Assembly (NCBI RefSeq): GCF_020497125.1
Contig: NC_059084.1
Location: 39,564,399-39,628,398, forward strand
Direction: 5' to 3'
Source: Mauremys mutica
Taxonomy: Eukaryota; Chordata; Testudines; Geoemydidae
DNA length: 64,000 nt
Shown here: piece after piece, positions 44,246 through 55,239 of the stretch
Layout of the letters: every line of letters starts with the position of its first letter
Position numbering within the stretch: position 1 is the stretch's first letter
Made by a program: the position numbers and the translations under genes
The notes under the pieces: model-generated
Told to the model about the DNA's origin: nothing
Databases searched by the model: none
Seen by the model: the letters and a program-made list of their open reading frames with translations, nothing else

Positions 44246-45238
44246 CTAAAGATCCAGCCGATGAGGAGGCCTTCTGTCTCTAGGTGGATTACGGCGAACT
44301 TCTGGTGTTGTTGCACCCGAAAGTACTAGGGGCTCAGGGTCCGCAGCACGAATAGGTGAGGAGGTGGTATCAGCTCGTGCTGGGCAAAGGGGTATCTCAG
44401 CTGCCGGCAGTAATGGAGGAGAACAGTCAGGAACAGGTGACTCATGATTCGGTGTCTCACCAGGAGGGGTGAAGTCAGACCCCTCAACTGCAGATGGGTC
44501 CTGAAGACTGGCATGACCTGGCAACAGCTGATCTACATGTCGCCGCCAGGTAAGATTCTCTGCAGTCCGGACTGTATAGGAAACAGGTCCTGTTTGAATG
44601 ATGACTGTGGCCGGGACCCATTTAGCTCTGGAAGTATAATTCCGAGCCAAAACTGGCTGCCCTGGGCTAAAGGTTCGGTCTTTTGCTCTGGGTGCCCGTC
44701 TGATTACTTGATATTGCTGCTGATGTTGCACAGTTTGTCTGGGTTCAGAAGGTTTCAGCAGATCAAAGCAAGTGCGCAGCTGTCGTCCCATCATTAGAAA
44801 GGCTGGGGAAGCCTGGGTCGTAGCATGAGGTGTGTTTCTATAGGAAAGTAAGAAGGTATCCAGACGCTTTTGAATGGAGTGTTGTCCCTTTGCTGATTTC
44901 AAAGCGTTTTTCATTGTCTGCACAAATCTTTCAGCTAATCCGTTGGTGGACGGATGATATGGTGCTGACGTGATATGGTGTATCCCATTTGCCTTCATAA
45001 AATTTTGAAACTCCTGAGAGATGAACTGCGGTCTGTTGTCGCTCACAAGTTGTTCTGGCAGACCAAAACGACTAAAGAGTCCTCGTAGTTTTTGGATAGT
45101 ACTCTCTGCAGTAGTGGACTGCATTATAGAGACTTCTGGCCATTTAGAATGGGCATCTACTGCCACCAAGAACATGCTTCCTTCAAGGGGGCCAGCAAAG
45201 TCAATGTGAATACGTTGCCACGGGTTTTCAGGCCAGTC
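44246..45238 (-). pseudogene. Gypsy integrase core and C-terminus
   Basis: This is the last part of one long gag-pol frame. The integrase core begins just before FLVAVDAHSKWPEV (first catalytic Asp). It continues with LVSDNRPQF (second Asp) and NGLAERFVQTMK (catalytic Glu). The C-terminal part runs through YRNTPHATTQASPAFLMMG and then a Pro-rich tail to the stop at 44246. Within the core the frame has no further breaks. It joins the preceding part in the same register through one TAG stop at 45239. This domain inserts the DNA copy into the genome. Confidence 0.92.
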
Positions 45239-46441
45239 CTATGGGTGTAGGGGTGCCCACTGGGGTGCATTTCTTACACTCTGACATGACATACAAGCTT
45301 TTGCCTTCTCTTCAATAGCACTGTCCAATCTAGGCCACCAAAAATAGCTTCGTGCAATTTCCTTCATGCGCACTATTCCACAGTGACCGGAATGTAGCTG
45401 TTCTAACATCTGTGATCTCAGGGGTGGTGGAATAATGACACGCCTCCCCCACAACAAACAACCAGATTGGACCGATAACTCCGTCCGCCTGGACATGTAG
45501 GGAACAAGGTCGGGTGAGACCGGAGAGGTTTGTCGAGATGTTCCATGCATCACCAGGTCCATAACTTGGGATAATACTGGGTCAACGCGGGTTGCCTTCT
45601 TTATCTGAGTAGCAGTGATGGGTGTATTCTCTACCTGTTCAAAGTAGAAGATTTCCTTTTGGGCACTATCTTGATGTTTGACCGGTAAAGGCAACCTTGA
45701 GAGGCCATCTGCATTGCCGTGCAGAGTGGATTTCCGATATTTGATTTCATATGTGTGTGCAGAAAGTATCAATGCCCAACGTTGCATACGACTAGCAGCT
45801 AATGGGGGAATGCCTGTGTAGGGTCCAAAAATTGATGTCAGAGGTCGATGGTCTGTAAGAAGAGTAAACTTTCGCCCAAACAGGTACTGATGAAACGTCC
45901 TAATTCCAAAAACAATTCCTAATGCCTCACGTTCGATTTGGGCGTAGTTAGTTTCTGCTTTGCTTAGAGTGCGTGAAGCAAAAGCAATAGGTCTTTCTTC
46001 TCCCGAAGGCATAATGTGTGACACGACCGCTCCCACTCCATAAGGGGAAGCATCGCAGGCCAATTGCAGGGGTATGGATGGATCAAAGTGCGTTAGAACT
46101 TCAGAATTTAACAATGCATCCTTAGCTTTGTTAAATGCAACATCACAGGCTTCAGTCCACTTCCAGGCCTTGTTCTGCCCAAGGAGCTCATGAAGTGGTT
46201 TTAGCAGTGTGGCTAACTGTGAGATGAACTTTCCATAATAGTTCAGTAGTCCTAGAAATGAGCGAAGCTGGCTTACATTTCGAGGTGGGGGAGCCTCCAC
46301 AATAGCTTTAACTTTTGCAGGGGCCTTATGAAGACATGCAGAATTGATGATGTGTCCCAAATATTCAACAGAGGGCTTGAAGAATTCACACTTGTCTTTG
46401 CGAACTCGTAGGCCATACTCTTCCAGTCTTTGTAGGGTAGC
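45239..46441 (-). pseudogene. Gypsy RT end, RNase H and integrase zinc domain
   Basis: Continues in the same frame as 46442-48220 after a TAG stop. It contains the RT thumb (VEYLGHII), RNase H (FDPSIPLQLACDASPYGVG and LLTDHRPLTSIF, with a KAETNYAQIEREALG helix between them), and the integrase HHCC module (LHSGHCGIVRM, CMSCQ). A second TAG stop falls at 45239. The order RT, RNase H, integrase is the usual gypsy order, unlike the element at 13.7 kb. Confidence 0.92.
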
Positions 46442-48220
46442 CTATAAATTCTTTAAGTGATCCTCTTCATTTCTTCCAGTGACCAGGATATCATCCAGAT
46501 AGCACTGAACTCCTGACAAGCCACACAAGATCTGGTCCATAGCCCTCTGGAACAGGGCGGGAGCCGATGTGATTCCGAAGGGTAGGCGACAGTATCGATA
46601 AAGCCCCTTATGAGTCACAATAGTCAACAGCTCTTGGGACTTTTCATCGACGTGCATCTGTAAATATGCTTGACTCAGATCAATCTTACTGAACTTTTGT
46701 CCCCCAGCCAGGCCTGCGAAGAGGTCATCGATGCGGGGAAGCGGGTATTGCTCTGCACACAACACTGGGTTGACAGTGACTTTAAAATCACCGCAAATCC
46801 GGAGAGAGCCATCTTTCTTCACGATTGGAACGATAGGAGTGGCCCATGAGCTATGGGTAACTGGTATTTGGACTCCATTGGTGACCAGGCGCTCCAGGTC
46901 TGCTTCAACTTTTGGCCTGATGGCATATGGCACAGTTCGGGCTTTCAGATATTTTGGTGGACTGCCAGGTTTAATGTTCAATGTCACAGTGATTCCCTTC
47001 ATACTTCCCAAATCATCTCCAAAAACAGCAGCATGTTTCCTTAGTATAGGGGCTAGACTGGTTTCTTCTTTAGTCATCCGGTGCACTTCTGCCCAGTTCA
47101 GCTGAATCTTCCCAAGCCAAGACCTACCCATTAAGGCTGGGTAGTCACCTCTCACCACAAACAGTGGCAATTTAGCAGCCTGTCCATTGAGCTCCACCTT
47201 AACATCAATAGTGCCCAACATGGGCACAGCTTCACCTGTATACGTCTTCAGAACAGTTTTTGTTGCCTTAAGCGGAAGATGCTGTAGCTTTTCCTTATAC
47301 ACAGTCTCAGGAACCAGCGAGACAGCTGCACCGGTGTCTAGTTCCATGCGTATAGGTTTGCCCTCCAATAAGGGGGTTACCCAGTATTCATGTGAGCCCG
47401 CTGCCAAAGACAAAACATGCAGTGGCACTTCCTCTTGTGAGGAGGTGTCACCTTGATCATCCTGGGTCTGCTCTAGGGTATGCAAGGTTCCTCTTTTTGT
47501 CAGCCAGACCACAGGCCTCTTTTTCTTTTGTTTACAGGCATACTCAATGTGTCCCTTTTTGCCACAATGTCGACACACCAGGTCCTTACACCAGCATTCT
47601 GATGCCTGGTGACCCGGCTTACCACAGCGGTAACATTCTTGACTCTGCACCGTTTTGTGGGTCAGTTCTTGTGACACTTTTTGCACCCTAGGGGATGCAC
47701 CGATGTATTGTGCCTCCCTTGTAGCCAGTTCCATGGAGACAGCAATATCAACAGCCTTCTGTAATGTAAGCTGAGCCTCTGTCAGTAGGCACTTCCGTAT
47801 AGCTTCACTGCAGAGGCCACACACTAACCTGTCACGCAGGGCATCATTTAACATCTCTTTAAATTCACAGTGTTCTGCTAGCTTTTTTAAAATGGCTACA
47901 AATTGTACAACTGTTTCATCTTCCTTTTGGTCTCTTTTGTGGAACCTATATCTTTCAACAATTACCAGTGGTTTTGGGGAGAAATGAGACCCCAGGATTT
48001 CCACAATGTCACTGTAAGATTTAGTCTCAGGCTTAACAGGGTGTAGTAAGCTGCGTAGCAGAGAGTAGGTTTTAGCCCCTACAACAGTTAAGAATATTGG
48101 CACCTTCTTCGCTTCTGTAATGTCATTTGCAATACCAAAAAGCTCAAAACGCTCAGTATACACATGCCACTGCTCTGTATTCTCATCAAAAGGCTCCAGG
48201 GGCCTGGTCAGAGTAGCCAT
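46442..48220 (-). pseudogene. Gypsy gag, protease and RT (Mag/K02A2.6-like)
   Basis: A fused gag-pol frame. Gag covers about residues 1-220 (MATLTRPLEPFDENTEQW at the start). It ends with two zinc knuckles (CYRCGKPGHQASEC and CRHCGKKGHIEYAC). Protease has LDTGAAVSLVP. RT follows, with FSKIDLSQAYLQM, LPFGITSAPALFQ and the catalytic YLDD. The start is the ATG at 48220; the longer frame from 48256 opens with TTG. A TAG at 46442-46444 ends it a few codons after YLDD. No frameshift is present in the whole 1325-codon gag-pol region. Confidence 0.93.
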
Positions 48221-48325
48221 GATTTTTAGTTTCACTTTCACAGTCAGTGCAAACAAGCAGCTTTTTTTCTTTGTTTGGTCTTTACCTTGACTTCTACTTC
48301 CTTCTGTTACTGGAGCAGCACCAGG

Positions 48326-48343
48326 ATCCCATCCTCGTCGCCA
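48326..48343 (-). other. Primer-binding site
   Basis: The minus strand reads TGGCGACGAGGATGGGAT one base after the 5' LTR. Confidence 0.8.
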
Positions 48344-48344
48344 G

Positions 48345-48535
48345 TGTTATGTCCTAGGGGCAGCCGGTGTAGGAAGCAATCACTTGAGGCCAGAGAGCAG
48401 ACAGCTAACCAAAACCTCCATTTTATTTATAGACACAGAGAGCTCACTCAGCCGATTGAAACCAGCTGAGCTATCCCTTAATAGTCTAACTCAGTTGCCA
48501 TAGTAACAAAACCCATGACAACCAAATACACAACA
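48345..48535 (-). repeat. Gypsy 5' LTR, 191 bp
   Basis: Same length and ends as 43924-44114. In the element's orientation it is the 5' LTR, next to the primer-binding site. Confidence 0.95.
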
Positions 48536-48935
48536 TATTGAATCTCCTGCTTCTATCTAATGTGTTGCCATAGCATCATAGCTGATAGCTCATGTTCAGC
48601 TGTTCATCCACCATGGCCCTCAAGTGTTTTTCAGAGTCATGTCTTCCCAGAATAGAGACCCCCATCCTGTAGGTATGGATTACATTGTTTATTCTTAGAT
48701 GTGTAACTTTATACGTAACTGTATTAAAACACCTATTGTTTGCTAGTGCCCAGCTTGCCAAGTGATCTAGATCACTCTGTATGAATCACCTGTCCTCTGC
48801 ATTATTTGTCACTCCCTCAAATTTTTGTGACATCTGCAAACTTTATCAAGTATTAGTTTAGGTTTCCCTCCAGATCACTGATAAAAATGTTGAAAAGCAT
48901 AGTGCCAAGAACTGCTCTAAAGCCCTGCATATAAC
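48536..48935 (-). mobile_element. CR1 LINE, part after the gypsy insertion (antisense)
   Basis: TTTTTGTGACATCTGCAAAC and CCAGATCACTGATAAAAATG followed by TTGAAAAGCATAGTGCCAAG are antisense CR1 RT wording (FADD and NDLE region). This is the other half of the copy that begins at 43540. Confidence 0.8.
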
Positions 48936-49808
48936 TGAACACATAAAATACCTAATATAGATGTAAATCAAATTTTGTATTTTCAGTATTTACATCCTTG
49001 GGTTGACTTTTCCTTGTGCTCTCTATAGCCTTCTCCACACCACACATGATTTCCATCCCCAAGAACCAATACCTGCAGGACTCCAAATAAGCACCAAATA
49101 AGGTAGTAAATGCTGCACTCTAGAAGCTCAATGAGAGGTGCAGATGCCCCAAATTCAGGATCTGGCTGTCTTTTGTGTGTGGCCTGAACTGGTAGGTGTT
49201 TTCTGAGAATGCCTGATTGGGCCCCGTAGTGAGGTAGGTGGGAGTGGGGAAACTAACTGGTGAATCCCATTGGGGGTTAGGTGTGTGCTAAGGTGAGAAG
49301 CAGCACAGCAGATTCAGGACATAGCCAGTTTTGTGCATGCCCAATAACTTAGGAACCTTGAGGACTTTACTAGTGGAAATGTAGGCACCTGTAGAATTAG
49401 ATGGCAGCTGAGCAGAAGTTTTCAAGGCCTCAGTGGTGCCTAAATGTTGACTTTGGCACCAAAAGTGGCAGTTAGGCACCTAAGTCCCTTTATGGATATA
49501 GCCTTGGGTGCCTAAATCCCTTAGCCTCTTTGAAAATCCCAGCCACAGGCGAATTCAGGAGAATGAGAGGAATGATGTGGGGGTAAATGGATGGTGGGGT
49601 AGAGGTTTCCCCCTGAGTTTTGTGTTCCTGCATTGGATATATCTGAAGCAAAGGCTGATGTCACTCTTCATTTGATTGCATTCTGAGTTCATATCAGATA
49701 TATACAGTCATCAAAACTGCTGCAAGTGCAAGCTATTTCATTACACAAGAATATATAGAAAGGATACCAGCTGTGGAAGATAAGGTGATGCAGCATAGCT
49801 GAGGCCAT
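48936..49808. other. Intergenic, degenerate repeats
   Basis: Contains GGTGCCTAAATCCC, TTTGAAAATCCCAGCC (49505-49545) and related words. No gene. Confidence 0.45.
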
Positions 49809-50112
49809 CTGAGGCCATGTCTACACTATGGGGACTATGGTGGCCTAGCTCTGGTGCCATACCAATGTTGGCATAACCCCAGAATGTAGACACAGCCTAC
49901 AATGGTGAGAGGGGGGTTTCCATTGGTGTAGGAACATCACTTCCCTGAGCAGTTGTAGCTAGGTCAAGAGAGTCTTCTGCAGTTGGCCTAGCTGCATCTA
50001 CAGCAGGGGATAGATGGGGATTGGTACATTGCTCAGGGGCGTGGAGGATTTTTCACCTCCTTAAGTGACATAGCTATGTTCACCTAAATTTTAACTATAG
50101 TCCATGCCTGAG
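49809..50112. mobile_element. Non-autonomous DNA transposon (TIR type)
   Basis: The left end AGGCCATGTCTACACTA and the degenerate right end CTATAGTCCATGCCT are inverted repeats. An internal GTAGACACAGCC (49888) is a further end-like word. It belongs with the GTCTACAC-bearing elements of this window. No TSD could be defined. Confidence 0.55.
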
Positions 50113-50969
50113 TTTTGACTTACAATAAGGATACATACTGTTATGCTGGAAAGAGCTAATGGCTGTCATTAAGTGGGTGTTTGATCCACCACAGACCTGG
50201 TGGACACCAATGGCTGTGTTAATCACCCAATGGCTCAAGGCCCTGGGCTGCTTGGGGAGGTCTGAGCAGAGCTGAGCCATGGGGTCTAAAGAATTCCCTG
50301 ATCGCAGATGAGTTTGGTTTGATTTTTGCAAGCTTAGCGTGTGTTGGGGGAGAGAGGCAGCTGTGATCCTCACCCTAGGAGAATCAGAGAGACGAAGCAG
50401 CTTGGGCACAAAGTTTGGTGGAGGGGCAGACCAAGGAATTTCTGAACCAGGTACTTGCTTTCTGCTGCTTGTCTCCACAGGATGCTGTGCATGCTTTGTA
50501 AATAAACAGGATTGCACCAAAGAAACATTTGAATTGAAGCTTCAATTCCTCCCCCTAATGGAAACCAGCCAACAAGACCATGAATACTGGTTAACCTCTT
50601 GAGCCAAAGGGCCAACAACATAGGATGATCCAAAGCCCACTAAAGACTTCCATTCACTTTAATAATTTTTGGGTCAGGCCCATTGTTTAGCTCTTAATCT
50701 AATACAGACAATGTGGAGGGTTTTTTTGGTTTCTCTTCATTCACATGTTCTGTCCATCCGCATTTCTACAGGTTTTTGCAACACTTGTTCTTGGGGCGTA
50801 GTACCTTATGATGCAAGTGGTCTGATTTCAATGGGACTATACGTGGAATAATCCCTGCTCCTGCCAGCTGATCCTGCATTGACAGAGAGCAGTTTGTAGG
50901 ACTGGGCACAAGGACTTGGAAAGGAACCTTCAAGGAGTTAGTGCAACAGTGCCTAACTCCCTTAGGCTC
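50113..50969. other. Intergenic, no gene recognised
   Basis: Ends in GGCTC (50965-50969), the target duplicate of the LTR that follows. Confidence 0.5.
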
Positions 50970-51109
50970 TGTAAGGGTCCGGTGTGGGGGCTTGGCCATC
51001 TCAGGTGCGGCCGGGAGCCAGGCCGCCTCACTACACGGCGGCAACCAGCAGTCAGTCTCTGAAGGTCCAGGGGTTCCGCCCCTCAGGCGTGGCTGAACAA
51101 AGGCACGCA

Positions 51110-51470
51110 GTCAATAAAGCCCGACCTCTCAGTCAGGGCGGGCAGCAAATAGCAGTTCTGAGCTCAGACCCTCAGTCCGGGGCTGAGCCACCGAGTCAAT
51201 GATATACGCCCAGGCCCTCAGTCAGGGCGGGGCAGCAAAACATCAGTTCTAGGCTCAGATCCTTACAGCAGGAGCTGAGCACACAGAGTAAATAGCAAGC
51301 CCAGGCCCTCAGTCAGGGCGGGGCAGCAACACAGCAGTTCTAGCTCAGGCCCTCAGGCAGGGACTGAGCAAACAGAGTCAGTGGTTTAAGCCCCAAGCCC
51401 TCAGTCAGGGCGGGGCAACAAACAGCAGTTCTAGCTCAGACCCTCAGGCAGGGACTGAGCTACAGCAATA
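51110..51470. repeat. Minisatellite, higher-order unit about 100 bp
   Basis: About four imperfect units containing CCCTCAGTCAGGGCGGGGCA and CAGTTCTAGCTCAG, inside the solo LTR. Confidence 0.75.
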
Positions 51471-51475
51471 GTTCA

Positions 51476-51823
51476 GGGCTCAGGTCCTTGTAGCAGGAGC
51501 TGAGCTAAAGCCATAGTTCAGGGCTCAGGTCCTTATAGCAGGAGCTGAGCTACAGCAATAGTTCAGGGCTCAGGTCCTTGTAGCAGGAGCTGAGCTACAG
51601 CAATAGTTCAGGGCTCAGGTCGTTGTAGCAGGAGCTGAGCTACAGCAATAGTTCAGGGCTCAGGTCCTTGTAGCAGGAGCTGAGCTACAGCAATAGTTCA
51701 GGGGCTCAGGTCCTTGTAGCAGGAGCTGAGCTACAGCAATAGTTCAGGGGCTCAGGTCCTTGTAGCAGGAGCTGAGCTACAGCAATAGTTCAGGGGCTCA
51801 GGTCCTTGTAGCAGGAGCTGAGC
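51476..51823. repeat. Minisatellite, 45-46-bp unit, 8 copies
   Basis: Units of GGCTCAGGTCCTTGTAGCAG, GAGCTGAGCTACAGCAATAG and TTCAG are nearly identical in the last six copies. In copy 2 of the family (36 kb) a diverged unit occupies the same position. Confidence 0.95.
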
Positions 51824-52380
51824 AAGCCACAGGCAAGTGCAGGCTTCTATGCCGGAGCGCTGGTTTGAGGGGGAGGCTGCCACCCGTGAGTGGGGTGGTG
51901 GGGGGGGGACACAGGCCCACCCACTCCACTGTGTCCCAGCCCGGGGCCCTAACAGCGGCAGTTAGTCTGCTGCTGTGTCTGTGGCGTCCTGACCGCAACA
52001 CACCGACATTGGCTCTTCATCTGTCGTAGCCAGACTGGGGTCAGCTACCCCCAGGCTACTTCCCATCTCCCCCTCCATGGGTACCTGCTCATCGCTGGTG
52101 TCCGCAGCGGGGTCCCACACCATGGGCTCCTCGGCAGGTTGAGGGCTGGTCAGGTCGAACTGCTCCTCTGGACTCGGGTCAGGGAGACGCTCGGGCAGCT
52201 CCTCGGGGTATCGGGCTCGGGGAATGCTCGGCCAGTCCACCTCAGGGTACCGGGCTCGGGGAAGGCTCGGTCCGTCCTCCTCAGGGTACTGGGCTCGGGG
52301 AAGGCTCGGGCCAGCCGGAGCCCGGTCCGTAGCGTCTGTCCTCTCCGGCCGCTGGGCTGCAACTGAGCGCTGGGGCCGGG

Positions 52381-52390
52381 CCTTTATACT
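52381..52390 (-). promoter_or_regulatory. TATA box of the solo LTR
   Basis: The minus strand AGTATAAAGG stands in a GC-rich region; copy 2 has AGTAGAAAAGG at the homologous place. Confidence 0.6.
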
Positions 52391-52599
52391 TCCTGTCCCG
52401 CCCCTTGACTTCCGGGGGGCGGGGACAGGTGGCAGTGGCTCCGCCCACTGAGGGGGCTGTTCTGGCTCCTCCCTCTCAGGTGCGGCCGGGAGCCAGGCCG
52501 CCTCACTACAGGCTCATTTAAAACTCCTGGCCTAAGATGTTCAAACTAAGTAAGAGTTACAGACATCAGCTAGCTCAGGTGTATTCTTGCCAGCAAGTT

Positions 52600-53707
52600 A
52601 AAAAAGTATGAACTGGATGAATAGACAATAAGATGGATATAAAGCTGGCTAGATTGTTGGGCTCAACGGGTAGTGATCAATGGCTCGATGTCTAGCTGGC
52701 AGCTATTATCAAGCAGAGTGCCACAGGGGTCGGTCCTGGGGCCAGTTTTGTTCAACATCTTTATCAATGATCTGGATGATGGGATGGATTGCACGCTCAG
52801 CAAGATCACAGATGACACTAAGATGGGGAGAGAAGTAGATATGCTGGAAGGTAGGGATAGGGTCCAGAGTGACATAGACAAATTGGAGGATTGGGCCAAA
52901 AGAAATCTGATGAGGTTCAACAAGGACAAGTGCAGAGTCCTGCACTTCGGACAGAAGAATCCCATGCACGGTTATAAGATGGGGACTGACTGGTTAAGCA
53001 GCAGTTCTACAGAAAAGGACCTGGGGATTACAGTGAACGAGAAGTTGGATATGAGTCAGTAGTGTGCCCTTGTTGCCAAGAAGGCCATTGGCATATTGGG
53101 CTGCATTAGTAGGAACATTGCCAGCAGATTGTGGCACTATTCGGCACTGGTGAGGCCACACCTGGAGTATTGTGTCCAGTTTTGGTCTCCCTGCTACAGA
53201 AGGGATGTGGACAAATTGGAGGGAGTCCAGTGGAGGACAACAAAAATGATCAGGGGGCTGGAGCACATGACTTACGAGGAGAGGCTGAGGGAACTGGGCT
53301 TGTTTAGTCTGCAGAGAAATGAGTGACGAGGGGATTTGATAGCAGCCTTCAACTACCTGAACGGGGGTTCCAAAGAAGATGGAGCTAGGCTGTTCTTCAT
53401 GGTGGCAGATAAAAGAACAAGAAGCAATGTTCTCAAGTTTCAGGGGGAGGTCTAGGTTGTATAGTAGGAAAAACTATTTCTCTAGGAGGGTGGTGAAACA
53501 CTGGAATGTGTTACCTAAGGAGGTGGTGGAATCTCCATCCTTAGAAGTTTTTAAGGCCTGGCTAGAGAACTCCCTGGCTGGGATGATTTAGTTGGTGTTG
53601 GTTCTGCTTTGAGCAGGGGATTGGATGACCTCCTGAGGTCATTAGGATGATTAGATGACATCCTGAGATCTCTTCTGACTCTAATATTCTATGATTCTGT
53701 GATTCTA
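52600..53707 (+). mobile_element. CR1 LINE, RT to 3' end
   Basis: A longer CR1 copy that includes part of the RT: GPVLFNIFINDLDDG, then a degenerate catalytic box KITDDTKMG in place of FADDT, DWAKRNLMRFNKDKC, SSTEKDLGITVNEKLDMSQ, a stop at 53060, [13 protein letters not shown] and [16 protein letters not shown]. The 3' end has repeated GATGACCTCCTGAGGTC-like text and ATTCTATGATTCTG. Stops and frameshifts make it non-functional. Confidence 0.9.
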
Positions 53708-54504
53708 AATACAGATATTGGCTTCAGTGACAAGAATTCTGATCAAGTGACAAACTTTGTATCATCTCGTCACTTTGGGATATTTTACAGAGATTGGAAC
53801 CATTAATGGAGAACACAAGAAACACAGACCACAGGGTTCTGTGGTTATATCACAAATGGAATAGGTTTCTGGCAGTCTCAAAAGGCATCAGAATATCCTT
53901 TCCAGAAATACTTGAGAAAGAAAGAGGGAAAACGTTATAGTATGACTTAATATTTGACTCTTTTGCCAGGGACAGTTAGTCACTTTTTTTTCTGGTCAGG
54001 TTTCCTGCAGGTAAAGTAGATTTACACATACTGGATGAACAGTCAGAACCACAGACCATTGTAAATCCCCATTTATAACTGTCATTTTTCAGACTGGGTG
54101 TTTTCAGTTTTTTGAAAAATTCCTGAAAAAATAAAGATTTTGAGGTTTTCCACAGGAGGGTGCATGGATGGAATCACCCACCATTTCTGCTAAACAGATC
54201 CCTGCAATGCTTAATTTGTGCTAGGGCTTTCCAGGGCTGAGCCCAGTACCTCTAGGCTTGGCCGTTCATAGCCCTGACACCTCTGGGATTACTGTCTCAG
54301 TTATGAATGTAAAAAAATTGTTTGATCACCTCTTTCATTACAAATTAAACATTGGATCCCCGCTTTTGTTTAATTTGAGAAATAGAGACATTTCCCCAAG
54401 ATTGGAACAAATAATGGGGAATCTAATAATTATAAACTAGAACGTTTTTGTGGTATATCACAAATAACTAGGCGTGGAAGGACTTGATTTTGATCTGTAA
54501 ATAT
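53708..54504. other. Intergenic, partial internal duplication
   Basis: AGATTGGAACCATTAATGG (53789) and AGATTGGAACAAATAATGG (54400), each followed by GTGGTATATCACAAAT-like text, suggest an old duplication of about 120 bp. No gene. Confidence 0.45.
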
Positions 54505-54760
54505 ACACAAAGATTGATTTCACCATACACACACAAACAGACAAAAAATATTTAAATTGATAAAAATTGAAATTTACTGATAGGAAAGTAAGAAAATGCT
54601 TCCTGACAAATTAGCGTTTTATTTAAGGATATTTACTTTGTATATTTTCACATGTGATGTTGACAATTTGTGTTTAAATAGTTCTACAGCTTAAACTCTT
54701 TGATTCTCAATATATAATGTAACTTTAAAAATGTCTGATTCCCGCATACAACTGTGAAAT
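54505..54760 (+). repeat. AT-rich dispersed repeat, copy 3
   Basis: TTTCACCATACACACACAAAC, AAAATATTT, TTTACTGATAGG, AAGTAAGAAAATGCTT, AAGGATATTTACTTTG and GACAATTTGTGTTTAAATAG match copies 1 and 2 in order. Homology to copy 2 appears to continue to about 54900. Confidence 0.85.
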
Positions 54761-55239
54761 ATAAATAGATACCAAAAAAAAGTTTAAAATACATATTTTT
54801 GTGGAATGTATAAATTTAAATAATTTAAATTAGGAAAAAAAGTCTTAAAATAATCACAGATTATTATTAAAAATTGACTTTTGCCAACCCTAAAAATAAC
54901 CTCAGACAATTTTGGAATAATTATTTAAAACAAAACACAAGAGGAAAAAAGAACAAAGGATGTCATTATGCCATAATACCCATTGAAGTCACTGTGAACT
55001 CTTCCCTCCATTTTGGTCAGCATTGAATTTATTTGTCAAATCTTGTTTGGATACCCCGAAACTCAACGGAGGCTTAACGTCAATAAATCTATAAAGATAG
55101 AAAATGGGATTTTCACAGCAGTTTAGGAAATTTAGTTACCCTAGGTTACAGAGCAGCTTTTAAACTAAGAGATGGGGAAAAGCTGACTGATGCAGAGGAG
55201 CACATGGATCAGACAAAGATTTCTCTTAGAGGAGAGTCT

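Larger units (their letters stand above)
50970..52510 (-). mobile_element. Long-LTR family, copy 3: solo LTR with TSD
   Basis: 1541 bp with TG...CA ends (minus strand TGTAGTGAGG ... GACCCTTACA), flanked by perfect 5-bp duplicates GGCTC at 50965-50969 and 52511-52515. In the minus orientation it has AGTATAAAGG (TATA box, 52381-52390), CTCAGTTG, then a frame without ATG (from beyond 52310 to 51962). The frame holds a 13-residue coding repeat (RARYPEE type) and the family tail [16 protein letters not shown] stop and GGGCCCCGGGCTGGGAC follow, then a minisatellite. Near-terminal 37-bp direct repeats lie at 50999-51035 and 52474-52510. No internal retroviral genes are present. Confidence 0.8.

Noticed and set aside
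51476..51823. CRISPR-like regular repeats
   Set aside because: Units are contiguous (head to tail) with no variable spacers; it is a minisatellite inside an LTR of a vertebrate genome.
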